NCBI GenBank assembly: GCA_947644365.1
Contig: CANRYZ010000003.1
Span: 1-64,000, forward strand
DNA from: an uncultured Oscillibacter sp.
Lineage (GTDB): Bacteria; Bacillota; Clostridia; Oscillospirales; Oscillospiraceae
Length of the DNA: 64,000 nucleotides
Reading direction: 5' to 3'
Shown here piece after piece: positions 22,391 through 31,000 of this stretch; position 1 is the first letter of the stretch, and every line of letters starts with the position of its first letter. The translations under genes and the position numbers were made by a program. The notes under the pieces are model-generated. The model was not told where the DNA came from, ran no database searches, and saw only the letters and a list, made by a program, of their open reading frames with translations.

Positions 22391-23815
22391 TCAGTTCAGG
22401 AAGTCCTTCAATTTTTTGCTCCGGCTGGGATGCCGCAGCTTCCGCAGGGCCTTGGCCTCGATCTGGCGGATGCGCTCCCGGGTGACGTTGAACTCCTTGC
22501 CAACCTCCTCCAGGGTGCGGGTGCGGCCGTCCTCGATGCCGAAGCGGAGCTTTAAGACCTTCTCCTCCCGGGGGGTCAGGGTGGACAGCACGTCCATGAG
22601 CTGTTCCTTCAAGAGCGTGAAGGAGGCGGCCTCGCTGGGCTCGCTGGCGCCCTCGTCGGGGATGAAGTCCCCCAGGTGGGAGTCCTCCTCCTCGCCGATG
22701 GGCGTCTCCAGGGACACGGGCTCCTGGGCGATCTTCAAAATCTCCCGGACCTTGTCCACGGGCATGTTCATCTCCGCGGCGATCTCGTTGGGGGAGGGGT
22801 CGTGTCCCAGCTCCTGGAGGAGCTGCCGGCTGACCCGGATGACCTTGTTGATGGTCTCCACCATATGGACGGGGATACGGATGGTCCGGGCCTGGTCGGC
22901 GATGGCCCGGGTGATGGCCTGGCGGATCCACCAGGTGGCGTAGGTGGAGAACTTGTAGCCCTTGGTGTAGTCAAATTTCTCCACGGCCTTGATAAGGCCC
23001 AGGTTGCCCTCCTGGATCAGGTCCAGGAACAGCATGCCCCGGCCCACATACCGCTTGGCGATGGACACCACCAGCCGCAGGTTGGCCTCCGCCAGCTTCT
23101 GCTTGGCGGTCTCGCCCCGCTTGAAGTCCTTCTTCCAGGCGGCCTCCTCCTCGGCGGTGACGGTGACGGCTTCGCCGTTCTCCCGCTGCCGGTTCAAGGC
23201 CTCCAGCTTTTCGGCGGCCTCGTTGCCCGCGGACATGGCCTGCGCCAGCTCAACCTCCTCGTCGGGGGTGAGCAGGGGCACCTTGCCGATCTCTTTGAGG
23301 TACATCCGAACGGGGTCGTCCAGAGAGAAGTTGTTGACCAGGGTGTTGGGGTCGACCAGCTCCTCTTCCTCCACGTCGGCGATCTCCTCGGCGGCGGGCT
23401 CGTCGTCGGGCAGGTCCCGCAGCAGCAGGTCGTCGGAGCTGATGTCGATGTTCAGCGCCTCCAGGGAGTCGTAGAGCTGGTCCATCTGGTCGCTCTCCAG
23501 ATTGAGGTCGTCCACGGCCTCCATCAGCTCGCCGGAGTCCAGCTTGCCCTTCTTCCTGCCCCGGGCCAGCAGCTCCCTCAGCTTCTCGTTGCCGCTGAGC
23601 CAGCTGGCGGCGGGCAGGGCGGCCACCTGCTTGTCGTCCAGGCGGAGGATGCCGGCCTTCTTGGCCTCCTCGTCGGTGAGGACCCGGGAGGCTTCCTCCG
23701 CGTCCTTTTTCCCGGACTTGGCGGCGGGCCCGTGTTCCTCCGCCTCAGCGGCGGCCAGGAGCGCGTCCGCCTGCTGCTCCAGATCCAGGGATGTCAATTC
23801 CTTTTCGTTAGCCAT
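22391..23815 (-). CDS. rpoD: RNA polymerase primary sigma factor
   Basis: The 474-residue housekeeping sigma factor. Region 1.2 begins at [26 protein letters not shown]. Region 2 has [27 protein letters not shown] and the -10-melting segment [20 protein letters not shown]. Region 3 has [20 protein letters not shown]. Region 4 has [18 protein letters not shown] and [20 protein letters not shown] (motifs quoted in part). The N-terminal 150 residues are acidic, including an inserted Glu-rich stretch. Its start overlaps the dnaG stop region by eight bases, so both are one operon. The arrangement dnaG-rpoD is the classical macromolecular-synthesis operon without rpsU. A hairpin at 22353-22383 follows. 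Confidence 0.97.
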   Translation of the reverse strand: MANEKELTSLDLEQQADALLAAAEAEEHGPAAKSGKKDAEEASRVLTDEEAKKAGILRLDDKQVAALPAASWLSGNEKLRELLARGRKKGKLDSGELMEAVDDLNLESDQMDQLYDSLEALNIDISSDDLLLRDLPDDEPAAEEIADVEEEELVDPNTLVNNFSLDDPVRMYLKEIGKVPLLTPDEEVELAQAMSAGNEAAEKLEALNRQRENGEAVTVTAEEEAAWKKDFKRGETAKQKLAEANLRLVVSIAKRYVGRGMLFLDLIQEGNLGLIKAVEKFDYTKGYKFSTYATWWIRQAITRAIADQARTIRIPVHMVETINKVIRVSRQLLQELGHDPSPNEIAAEMNMPVDKVREILKIAQEPVSLETPIGEEEDSHLGDFIPDEGASEPSEAASFTLLKEQLMDVLSTLTPREEKVLKLRFGIEDGRTRTLEEVGKEFNVTRERIRQIEAKALRKLRHPSRSKKLKDFLN

Positions 23816-25595
23816 GAAGCTTTCCTCCAGTACCTTTCTTCTTCTTGCTTTTTTCTATAGCTGCTGCCAGCGGATCGTCTTCGCCGCTGTTTCTCCGGTT
23901 CCATTCCTCCAGAATGACGGCTATGTAATCGGCTAGCGCCTGCCTGCCGTTTTTCGCGGACTCCGGCTGCTGGCAGACCGCGGTGATGTGGTTCATCTCC
24001 TCCGGGGAGAGCGCCCCGGCCAGGGCCGCCAGCGTCACAGGGCGGCCCGCCTCCCTGGCCTGCCAGAGGAGGCCGAACACCTTTCCCAGCAGGGGGGAGG
24101 AGAACTCCGCCTCCTCCAGGGGCGGGGCGGCGGGGAACAGGCTCTCGTCCAGCAGGAGGAGCCGCAGAACGCCCTCCTCCGCCCGGGCGGAGCGCATGTT
24201 TTCGTAGCGCAGCGTCCGCTCCTTGGGCTGGAGCTGTACCGCGGGGTTCAGGTCCTTCCGCAGCTCCGCCCGCCGCTCCCGGGAGACCTGGCGCTTGAAG
24301 GCCCGCTGGACCTCCAGCTTCATGGCCTCCGGGGGGATTTTGGCGGTCTCCGCGGCCCGGGCGGCGTAGATTTCCCGCTCCACGGCGTTGGAGAGGGAGG
24401 CCAGCAGGACGCTGATCTCCTCGGAGTAGGCCACCCGGGACTGGTCGTCGCTGAGGTCGTACTTTGCGGCGATCTGGGCCATGCGGAATTCCACGCCGTT
24501 CTCGCTGCCGCTCAGAAGCCGCTCGAAGGCGCCGGGGCCCTGGTTTTTGATGAAGTCGTCGGCATCCTGCTTCACAAGCTCCCCGTCCTCCGTTCGCCGC
24601 CGGGGCAGCTGGAGGACCTTCACGGTGAACTCCGAGTTGTTCAAGATTTGGAGCGCCCGCTCCGTGGCGATTTTTCCGGCGTTGTCGTTGTCGTAGCACA
24701 GCACCAGCTCCTTGGTGAACCGGGAGAGGAGCCGGGTCTGCTCCACCGTCAGTGCGGTGCCCATGGAGGCCACCGCGTTGTCAAATCCCGCCTGATGGAG
24801 GGTGACGATGTCCAGGTTTCCCTCGCAGAGGATGATGTTGGGCCGCTTGGTCTTTTTTGCCAGGTTGAGCCCGTACAGGACCCGCCGCTTGCTGTACACC
24901 GGCGTCTCCGAGGAGTTCATATACTTGGGCTCGGACTTGTCCAAAACCCGGCTGCCAAAGGCCACCACGTCCCCCCGGGTGTCGATCACCGGGAGCATGA
25001 GGCGGTTTCGGAATTTGTCGTAGAAGCCGCCCCTCTTGTTGTCCACGATCAGGCCCGCGGCCAGGAGCTCGGACTTGCCGTAGCCCCGGGAGGTCATCTC
25101 ATTGAGCAGCGCGTCCCAGGCGTTGGGGGAGGCCCCCATGCCGAATTTTACCGCGGTGTTCCACCGGATCTGGCGGCGGTCCAGGTAGTCCCGCACCGCC
25201 CGGCCGGGCGGCTGCTGGAGCAGCTGGTGGTAGAAGCGGGCGGCCTCCCGGTTCAGCTCCAGGAGCCTGGCCCGGCGGCGGCCGGCCTCCCGGTCGCCCT
25301 CCTCCTCCGGCACGTCCATTCCCGCCCGCTTGGCCAGGAAGCGCACCGCGTCGGGAAAGTCCAGGTTCTCCTCCTCCATGATGAAATTCACCACGCCCCC
25401 GCCCTTTTTGCAGCCGAAGCAGTAGTAGATCTGCTTGTCCGGGGAGACGGAGAAGGAGCCGGTCTTCTCGCTGTGGAAGGGGCACAGGCCAAAGAGGTTG
25501 GCGCCCTTGCGGGTCAGCTGTACGTAGCTGCCCACCACGTCCACAATGTCGCATCGGGACACCAGCTCGTCCAGAAAGCTCTGGGGAAACGCCAT
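23808..25595 (-). CDS. dnaG: DNA primase
   Basis: A 595-residue primase that makes RNA primers for DNA replication. The zinc-binding domain is at the N-terminus ([13 protein letters not shown] then [14 protein letters not shown]2 type). The RNA polymerase core follows from about 110, with the TOPRIM motifs [14 protein letters not shown] and [12 protein letters not shown]. The C-terminal 150 residues should contact DnaB. The ATG at 25595 follows GGAGGCTGTCCC and matches the family start [20 protein letters not shown]. rpoD overlaps its 3' end by eight bases, which makes coupling likely. Confidence 0.97.
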   Translation of the reverse strand: MAFPQSFLDELVSRCDIVDVVGSYVQLTRKGANLFGLCPFHSEKTGSFSVSPDKQIYYCFGCKKGGGVVNFIMEEENLDFPDAVRFLAKRAGMDVPEEEGDREAGRRRARLLELNREAARFYHQLLQQPPGRAVRDYLDRRQIRWNTAVKFGMGASPNAWDALLNEMTSRGYGKSELLAAGLIVDNKRGGFYDKFRNRLMLPVIDTRGDVVAFGSRVLDKSEPKYMNSSETPVYSKRRVLYGLNLAKKTKRPNIILCEGNLDIVTLHQAGFDNAVASMGTALTVEQTRLLSRFTKELVLCYDNDNAGKIATERALQILNNSEFTVKVLQLPRRRTEDGELVKQDADDFIKNQGPGAFERLLSGSENGVEFRMAQIAAKYDLSDDQSRVAYSEEISVLLASLSNAVEREIYAARAAETAKIPPEAMKLEVQRAFKRQVSRERRAELRKDLNPAVQLQPKERTLRYENMRSARAEEGVLRLLLLDESLFPAAPPLEEAEFSSPLLGKVFGLLWQAREAGRPVTLAALAGALSPEEMNHITAVCQQPESAKNGRQALADYIAVILEEWNRRNSGEDDPLAAAIEKSKKKKGTGGKLHG

Positions 25596-25756
25596 GGGAC
25601 AGCCTCCCTCCATTCGGTCAGTTTTTCCAAATTTCCCACCGGTCATACAGGGAACCGGCGGCGGAACAAACTACGGTATTTTACATATACCCCGCACTCA
25701 TCGGATTTCCTCTTTTTTTTCACAAATTTTTAGAAAAATTTTGTGTGAAAGGAGAA

Positions 25757-25785
25757 TTTACACCAATGGGAGGAGTGGATACAAT
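25757..25785 (+). promoter_or_regulatory. Promoter of the phosphopantetheinyl transferase gene
   Basis: TTTACA (25757-25762), 17 bp, TACAAT (25780-25785). It faces away from dnaG. Confidence 0.7.
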
Positions 25786-25817
25786 AGAATTGTGTGATGA
25801 TTTGGGGAGGGGATGAT

Positions 25818-26429
25818 ATGTCCATCGAGCTTTGGGCCGTTCGGCTGGAGCGGCCGCTGACGGCGGAGGAGACGGAGACCATGATGGCGCTGCTCCCCCC
25901 GGCGCGCCGGGAGCGGCTGCTGCAGGTCCGGCAGGAGGAGCGGCGGCAGGAGCCGCTGTGCGCCTATTTTATCCTGTCTCAGGCGCTGGAGGAGCTCTAC
26001 GGCTGGAGGGAGCTGCCGGAGATCGCCCTGACAGAGCGGGGAAAGCCCTATTTCCCCGGCCATACGGAGGTGCAGTTTAACCTGAGCCACACCGCCGGCG
26101 CGGTGCTGGTGGGCCTCTCCCAGGAGCCCCTGGGAGTGGACATCGAGCACATCCGGCCGGTGAGCCAGCGGGCCATGCGGCGGCTGGCGGACGTGGATAC
26201 GCGGGAGGATTTTTTCCGCAGCTGGGTGCGGCGGGAGGCCCGCGCCAAGCGCAGCGGAGACGGCGTGGGCACTATGATGCGGGACGAGACGCCCCTGCGG
26301 TACGGGGAGGTCTACTATGAGATCGAGACCTTCCCCGGCTACGCGGCGGGAGTGGCCTCCGGCAGCGCGGAGCGGTCTGGCACCGTGCGGCGGCTGGTCC
26401 TGGGCGGTGCGCCGGAGGAAGCGCCGTGA
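25818..26429 (+). CDS. Sfp-type 4'-phosphopantetheinyl transferase
   Basis: A 203-residue enzyme of the Sfp/AcpT superfamily, which moves the phosphopantetheine arm of CoA onto carrier proteins. The motifs are present in order: RGKPYFPGHTEVQFNLSHTA (the SH motif), GVDIEHIRPV (Mg2+-binding D-I-E) and WVRREARAKRSGDG (the W-E-K helix). It is on the short side for Sfp. No NRPS, PKS or carrier protein gene lies nearby, so the target could be the fatty-acid carrier protein. The ATG at 25818 follows GGGGAGGGG; an in-frame GTG and ATG just upstream are less well placed. The next gene overlaps its stop by four bases. Confidence 0.85.
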   Translation: MSIELWAVRLERPLTAEETETMMALLPPARRERLLQVRQEERRQEPLCAYFILSQALEELYGWRELPEIALTERGKPYFPGHTEVQFNLSHTAGAVLVGLSQEPLGVDIEHIRPVSQRAMRRLADVDTREDFFRSWVRREARAKRSGDGVGTMMRDETPLRYGEVYYEIETFPGYAAGVASGSAERSGTVRRLVLGGAPEEAP

Positions 26430-26842
26430 ACGACAGAGAATTGGTGGAGTTTGTCCTGGCTTTTGCCGGGGAGATCAACGCCCTCCAGCGCAGGTACGCC
26501 CCGCATCTGCCGGCGGAGCGGGAGCAGGGACGGACAGCCGCTCTGCTGGAGGCGTACCGGGCCGAGGCGGGACTGATCTACGCGCGGTACCTCACCGAGC
26601 GTGAGCGGACCTATTATACGCCGCTGTCCGTTCCGCCCACCTATGCGGCCATGGAGGAGATGACCCTCAGCACCGTGGAGCGGATGAACGACCGGGCCGT
26701 GGTGGAGATTATTACCAGCGGCGGACTGCTGGATTACCGCTTCAAGCTGGTGTGCCGGGAGGGCGAGTGGCGGATCAACAGCTATCAGCAGCGGGTCCAC
26801 ACGGAGACCCGGATCCGCCGGTGGGTCTATGGCGACTTCTAA
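26426..26842 (+). CDS. Small NTF2-like protein, function unknown
   Basis: A 138-residue soluble protein with a GTG start overlapping the preceding stop, hence translationally coupled to the phosphopantetheinyl transferase. The helical N-terminus and the strand-rich C-terminus (MTLSTVERMNDRAVVEII, LLDYRFKLVCREGEWRINSY) suggest an NTF2-like cone fold, as in many small ligand-binding or immunity proteins. The fold call is from pattern only. It ends the operon, with a terminator two bases after the stop. Confidence 0.65.
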   Translation: MNDRELVEFVLAFAGEINALQRRYAPHLPAEREQGRTAALLEAYRAEAGLIYARYLTERERTYYTPLSVPPTYAAMEEMTLSTVERMNDRAVVEIITSGGLLDYRFKLVCREGEWRINSYQQRVHTETRIRRWVYGDF

Positions 26843-26844
26843 AT

Positions 26845-26876
26845 CGGGCTGGGAGAGGTTCCCGGCCCGTTTTTTT
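26845..26876 (+). terminator. Terminator after the PPTase operon
   Basis: An imperfect hairpin CGGGCTGGGA / TTCCCGGCCCG with a GAGG loop is followed by TTTTTTT. Confidence 0.85.
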
Positions 26877-26949
26877 ATCTCCCGCGGAACCAAGGCGTCC
26901 CCCTTTCCGACTAAAGGAGTGAAAGCGGCTTTCAAAAGGAAGTGAACGT

Positions 26950-27504
26950 ATGGAGGACAAGGACATCATCGCCCTGTATTGGGCGCGCTCCGAGGAGGCC
27001 ATCCGGGCCACGGCGGAGAAGTACGGCGGCTACTGCGCCGCCATCATCCGCCGGGTGCTGGGAGACGGCCGGGACAGCGAGGAGTGCTTGAACGACACCT
27101 GGCTGGGGGCCTGGAACGCCATGCCGCCCCAGCGGCCGGAGCGGCTGCCGCCCTTTCTGGGCCGCATTGCCCGGAACACGGCCCTGGACCGCTGCGACTA
27201 CAACGCCGCCCAGTGCCGCGGAGCGGGATTTGAGGCGGTGCTGGAGGAGCTGGCGGAGTGCGTGGGCGGCCGGCCCATGGAGGAGGACTTCGACCTGCGG
27301 CGGCTGGGAGAGGCCATCTCGGCGTATTTGGACACCGTGTCTCCGGAGTGCCGGCGGGTGTTTCTCCGGCGGTACTGGTACTGCGACGCCATCCGGGAGA
27401 TCGCCGAGGGGTACGGTTTTACCCAGGGAAAGGTGAAGTCCCTGCTCCACCGCGCCCGGAAGGGGCTGCGGGCCTATTTGATTGAGGAGGGTTACGACCT
27501 ATGA
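26950..27504 (+). CDS. ECF-type RNA polymerase sigma factor
   Basis: A 184-residue group 4 sigma factor. Region 2 is AIRATAEKYGGYCAAIIRRVLGDGRDSEECLNDTWLGAWN in outline (the DSEECLNDTW core is diagnostic) and region 4 is PECRRVFLRRYWYCDAIREI...TQGKVKSLLHRARKGL. It has no extra domains. The next gene, a membrane-anchored protein, overlaps its stop by four bases and is probably its regulator. Upstream, GGAAC (26886-26890) and CGAC (26908-26911) with a 17-base gap resemble an ECF promoter, which would mean autoregulation. A second, paralogous pair lies at 45.8-48.0 kb. Confidence 0.92.
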   Translation: MEDKDIIALYWARSEEAIRATAEKYGGYCAAIIRRVLGDGRDSEECLNDTWLGAWNAMPPQRPERLPPFLGRIARNTALDRCDYNAAQCRGAGFEAVLEELAECVGGRPMEEDFDLRRLGEAISAYLDTVSPECRRVFLRRYWYCDAIREIAEGYGFTQGKVKSLLHRARKGLRAYLIEEGYDL

Positions 27505-28598
27505 CGAAAGAGGAGCTGTTCCGGGCCGTGGGAGAGGTCCGGGAGGACCAGATCGCGGAGGCGGAGCGCGTTGAAAAACGCAGCCGTTCCTGGCGGCAAT
27601 ACGGCGCGATGGCGGCGTGCCTGGCCCTGGTGCTGGCGGGGGCCTTCGCCCTGGAGCGCCTGGGAAGCGCGCGGAAGTGGGCGGAGCTGGAGGAGAGTTT
27701 TCAGACCGCGGACCATCAGGAGAGCGCCCCGGATGCCGGCGGCGGGGCGGATGAGGCGGACTGGGGCGGACTGGTTATGCCGTTCAACCCGCTGGAATCA
27801 CCGGAGAGCGGCGCCGGTGTGGACGGCGCAGAATACTGGTTCGAGGGCAAGGACCGTCCGGCCTCCCATTACTCCGTCAACGTGGAGATCGGGGAGCTGG
27901 CTGGAACAGAGGCGCAGAAACGGGCGGATAGTAGCCCTGGGGAGGACAGGACGGAGAACCGGACGGAGACGGCGGCCTGTCTGGCCTGGTTGTCTCCGGA
28001 GGAGATTTTCGCCCAGGACACGGCGATCTTCCGGGGCACCGTCCGGCAGCTGCGGTATTATGTGGTGGAAGAGGTGCGCCCCGGCGGCATCAGGAGCCAG
28101 TATACCGCGGCGGCGGTGGAGGTCACGGACCCCATCCGGGGAAAACTAAAGGCGGGGGAGATCCGGACCGTCCTCTACCCGGGCGGGCCGGATATGAGCA
28201 CCAGCATCTCCGGCCCTCTGGAGGAGCTGGAGGTGGGCAGTGACGCCATCTTCATGCCAGAGAAAACCGGCGGGGAGACCGGTGTGGAAAACCCCGGCAC
28301 CTACTTCTGCTACGCCGACCTGGGGGACTTCTACCTCTCCGAGGGGATACGGTTCGTGTTCCTGGATACCGGGGACGGCCTGGCCTTTGACCGCTCCACC
28401 TATGAGGAGGCCGCGGAGGCGGAGACGCTGAACGAGGTTGCGGCCTATATCCGGGAGATGATCGAGGAGCCGGAGCGGGCACGGCCCGCCGCGGTCCCCG
28501 CGGAGCCCCAGATGGACCCGGCGGAGACCGATCCCGCCCTGCTGGACCCCAGCTATGGGGCGGAGGGCCCCAACGGGGGCCGGGCCAAAGAGGGATAA
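27501..28598 (+). CDS. Membrane-anchored partner of the ECF sigma factor
   Basis: A 365-residue protein with a 33-residue cytoplasmic N-terminus (MTKEELFRAVGEVREDQIAE), one membrane helix (about 34-53, YGAMAACLALVLAGAFALER) and a large extracytoplasmic domain. This layout, and the four-base overlap with the sigma gene, fit an anti-sigma or co-sensor protein, although the N-terminus lacks a recognisable zinc anti-sigma motif. The outer part contains AIFRGTVRQLRYYVV and LEVGSDAIFMPEKTGG, the latter suggesting a beta-barrel OB-like domain seen in many clostridial proteins of unknown role. The tail is rich in Pro, Ala and Glu. The gene ends the operon. Confidence 0.75.
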   Translation: MTKEELFRAVGEVREDQIAEAERVEKRSRSWRQYGAMAACLALVLAGAFALERLGSARKWAELEESFQTADHQESAPDAGGGADEADWGGLVMPFNPLESPESGAGVDGAEYWFEGKDRPASHYSVNVEIGELAGTEAQKRADSSPGEDRTENRTETAACLAWLSPEEIFAQDTAIFRGTVRQLRYYVVEEVRPGGIRSQYTAAAVEVTDPIRGKLKAGEIRTVLYPGGPDMSTSISGPLEELEVGSDAIFMPEKTGGETGVENPGTYFCYADLGDFYLSEGIRFVFLDTGDGLAFDRSTYEEAAEAETLNEVAAYIREMIEEPERARPAAVPAEPQMDPAETDPALLDPSYGAEGPNGGRAKEG

Positions 28599-28602
28599 GA
28601 AG

Positions 28603-28635
28603 AACCGGGCAGGGATAAATCCCCGCCCGGTTTTT
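28603..28635 (+). terminator. Terminator of the first ECF operon
   Basis: AACCGGGC / GCCCGGTT stem with an inner GGGAT/ATCCC pairing, followed by TTTTT. Confidence 0.9.
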
Positions 28636-28726
28636 GCTGTTCTTTGTCGCCGCCGCTCCGGCTGGGTAAACCGCCGGACGGTCAGAGCGCGCAAAAGTTC
28701 TTTGGATACTTTCTTTCAGGAAAGTA

Positions 28727-30076
28727 TCAGAAAACGCCCTGCGCCATCATGGCGTCGGCCACTCTCTGGAAGCCGGCGATGTTGGCGCCCGCCACCAGAT
28801 TGTACCCCAGGCCGTACTTCTCGGCGGCCTCCACGCTCATATTGTAGATGTTGTCCATGATCCGGTGGAGCTGCTTGTCGACCTCCTCCTCGGTCCAGAT
28901 CAGGCGCTCGCTGTTCTGGGCCATCTCCAGGGCGGAGGTGGCCACGCCGCCGGCGTTGACGGCCTTGGAGGGAGCCACGATGACGCCGGGCTGCTCCAGC
29001 AGGAATTTCAGCGCGTCGTTGGTGGTGGGCATATTGGCCACCTCAATGTAATATTTCACGCCGTTGGCGGCGATCTGCTTGGCGTGCTCCATGTGAACGT
29101 CGTTCTGCATGGCGGAGGGCATGCACACGTCCACCTTCACGCCCCAGGGCTTCTGGCCGGGGAAGAACTCCACGCCGAACTTGTCCGCGTAGTCCTGGAC
29201 CCGGTTCCGGCCGGAGCCGCGCATCTCCACGAGATAGGCGATCTTCTCCGGCGTGGCGACGCCGTCGGGGTCGTAGACATAGCCGTCGGGGCCGGAGAGG
29301 GTGACGACCTTGGCGCCCAGCTCCGTGGCCTTCTTGCAGATGCCCCAGGTGACGTTGCCGAAGCCCGCGCAGGCGATGGTCTTGCCCTCAATGGACTCGC
29401 CCTCGTGCTTGAGGACGTTCTCCAGATAGTACACGGAGCCGAAGCCCGTGGCCTCGGGCCGCACCAGGGAGCCGCCGGAGGCGAAGTCCTTGCCGGTGAG
29501 CACGCCGTTCTCCCAGGCGCCCCGCAGGCGGCGGTACTGGCCGAAGAGGTAGCTGATCTCCCGGGTGCCCACGCCCATGTCGCCGGCGGGAACGTCCACG
29601 TCCGGGCCGATGAAGCGGTGCAGGGCCGTCATGAAGGACTGGCAGAAGCGCATGATCTCCGCGTCGGACTTGCCGGTGGGATCGAAATCGCTGCCGCCCT
29701 TGCCGCTGCCGATAGGCAGGCCCGTCAGGGCGTTTTTGAAAGTCTGCTCAAAGGCCAGGAATTTGATGATGCTGAGGTTCACGTCCCTCTGGAAGCGCAG
29801 GCCGCCCTTGTAGGGGCCGATGGCGCCGTTGAACTGGCAGCGCCAGCCGGTATTGGTGTGCCAGCTGCCGTCATCCGCCATCCAGGCCACGCGGAAGCTG
29901 ATGGTCCGCTCCGGCTCCACCATCCGCTCCAGCAGACAGGCTTTTTCATACTCGGGATGCTTTTCCACAACGGGCTCCAGGGAGGTGAGGACCTCCTCCA
30001 CCGTCTGGATAAACTCCGGCTCGTCGGCGTGCTTGGCCTTGACGTTTTCGATGACTCTGGCAAGATATGCGTTCAT
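28727..30076 (-). CDS. gdhA: NADP-specific glutamate dehydrogenase
   Basis: A 449-residue hexameric-type enzyme that interconverts 2-oxoglutarate plus ammonia and glutamate. The substrate site is in WRCQFNGAIGPYKGGLRFQ and LTGLPIGSGKGGSDFDP, with the catalytic lysine in GSGKGG. DVPAGDMGVGTREISYLFGQ carries the catalytic aspartate. The NAD(P) Rossmann motif is ACAGFGNVTWG. Length and motifs match the small NADP type used for ammonia assimilation in gut Clostridia. The start at 30076 has AAGGAGGT upstream; a longer reading to 30115 lacks one. A good extended -10 promoter lies about 70 bases upstream. Confidence 0.97.
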   Translation of the reverse strand: MNAYLARVIENVKAKHADEPEFIQTVEEVLTSLEPVVEKHPEYEKACLLERMVEPERTISFRVAWMADDGSWHTNTGWRCQFNGAIGPYKGGLRFQRDVNLSIIKFLAFEQTFKNALTGLPIGSGKGGSDFDPTGKSDAEIMRFCQSFMTALHRFIGPDVDVPAGDMGVGTREISYLFGQYRRLRGAWENGVLTGKDFASGGSLVRPEATGFGSVYYLENVLKHEGESIEGKTIACAGFGNVTWGICKKATELGAKVVTLSGPDGYVYDPDGVATPEKIAYLVEMRGSGRNRVQDYADKFGVEFFPGQKPWGVKVDVCMPSAMQNDVHMEHAKQIAANGVKYYIEVANMPTTNDALKFLLEQPGVIVAPSKAVNAGGVATSALEMAQNSERLIWTEEEVDKQLHRIMDNIYNMSVEAAEKYGLGYNLVAGANIAGFQRVADAMMAQGVF

Positions 30077-30144
30077 CTGAAATGACCTCCTTGAAATGTT
30101 GGCGCTCCCCTTCAAAACAGCGGGAGGCCCTGTGGTTCACCGCC

Positions 30145-30173
30145 ATTCTAGCACCTTTCTGAAAAAGAAGCAA
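30145..30173 (-). promoter_or_regulatory. Promoter of gdhA
   Basis: Minus strand: TTGCTT (30168-30173), 17 bp, extended -10 TGC-TAGAAT (30145-30150). Confidence 0.7.
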
Positions 30174-30244
30174 GAGGGCGGGCGGCGATTTACAGGAAAT
30201 AGTTGGAATAGAGTGGAAATTTAGGGCCCGCCGCCCCGGCGATA

Positions 30245-30272
30245 TTGACTTTTTGCCGGGGCGGGGTATAAT
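30245..30272 (+). promoter_or_regulatory. Promoter of the phosphoribosyltransferase gene
   Basis: TTGACT (30245-30250), 16 bp, TATAAT (30267-30272). The -10 is perfect. Confidence 0.85.
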
Positions 30273-30329
30273 ACTTTTGGAAAATCACTTGGGCCTTGGG
30301 CCGATTTTTTGAGAAGGGGAGAACGAGAT

Positions 30330-30893
30330 ATGAGTACATACCCGATTGAAGTGGCGGGCGTCAAGCGGGAGCTGCCCATCTGCAAGGTCACGGAGGACCT
30401 GTACATCGGCGCCTTCATCTGCTTCGGCGACGCGGAGCTGACGGTGGCCTGCGCCCGGGAGCTTCTAAAGCTGGTTCCCGCGGACAGCTACGACTACATG
30501 CTCACCGCCGAGGCCAAGAGCATCCCTCTGATCCATGAGATGGCGCGGCAGTCCGGGGCGAAAAAGTATTTTATCGCCCGGAAGGGCCCCAAGGCCTATA
30601 TGCCGGACCCCATTCATGTGACGGACCAATCCATCACCACCGCCGGGGAGCAGAAGCTGTTCCTGGGCCGGGACGACGCGGATCTGATCCGGGGCAGGCG
30701 GATTTTGCTGATGGACGACGTGATCTCCACCGGCGGCTCCCTCCACGCCATGGAGGCCCTGGTGGCCATGGCCGGCGGCACGGTGGCCGGAAAGGTGGCG
30801 GTGCTGGCGGAGGGCGAGGCCCAGAACCGGCCGGACATCCGGTTCCTGGCCCCTCTGCCGCTGTTCAACGCCGACGGGACCGTTAAGGCCTGA
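30330..30893 (+). CDS. Type I phosphoribosyltransferase, adenine PRTase-like
   Basis: A 187-residue PRTase. The PRPP-binding motif is ILLMDDVISTGGSLHAME, and the upstream AEAKSIPLIHEMARQSG and KKYFIARKGPKAYM are as in adenine/xanthine PRTase relatives. It probably salvages a purine base, but the hood residues that select the base differ from classical Apt and I would not name it apt. The ATG at 30330 follows AAGGGGAGAACGAG. It is a single-gene unit with its own strong promoter and terminator. Confidence 0.85.
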   Translation: MSTYPIEVAGVKRELPICKVTEDLYIGAFICFGDAELTVACARELLKLVPADSYDYMLTAEAKSIPLIHEMARQSGAKKYFIARKGPKAYMPDPIHVTDQSITTAGEQKLFLGRDDADLIRGRRILLMDDVISTGGSLHAMEALVAMAGGTVAGKVAVLAEGEAQNRPDIRFLAPLPLFNADGTVKA

Positions 30894-30913
30894 GAGATGG
30901 AAACGGAAAAGCG

Positions 30914-30950
30914 GGGCGCGCCGTTACAGACGGCGCGCCCTGTCTTTTTT
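30914..30950 (+). terminator. Terminator of the phosphoribosyltransferase gene
   Basis: GGGCGCGCCGT / ACGGCGCGCCC stem with a TACAG loop, then TGTCTTTTTT. Confidence 0.9.
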
Positions 30951-30962
30951 CCGGAAAAAGGC

Positions 30963-30991
30963 TTTCCAGCGGGCCAAAAATGTGATATACT
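30963..30991 (+). promoter_or_regulatory. Promoter placed directly on the start codon (leaderless mRNA)
   Basis: TTTCCA (30963-30968), 17 bp, extended -10 TGA-TATACT (30986-30991). Transcription should begin around 30998, and the ATG is at 31001. There is no Shine-Dalgarno sequence between. Confidence 0.7.
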
Positions 30992-31000
30992 CGAAAAACT

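Noticed and set aside
22296..22943. A 215-codon plus-strand frame opposite rpoD
   Set aside because: It is antisense to the best-conserved part of rpoD and begins inside palindromic intergenic DNA.
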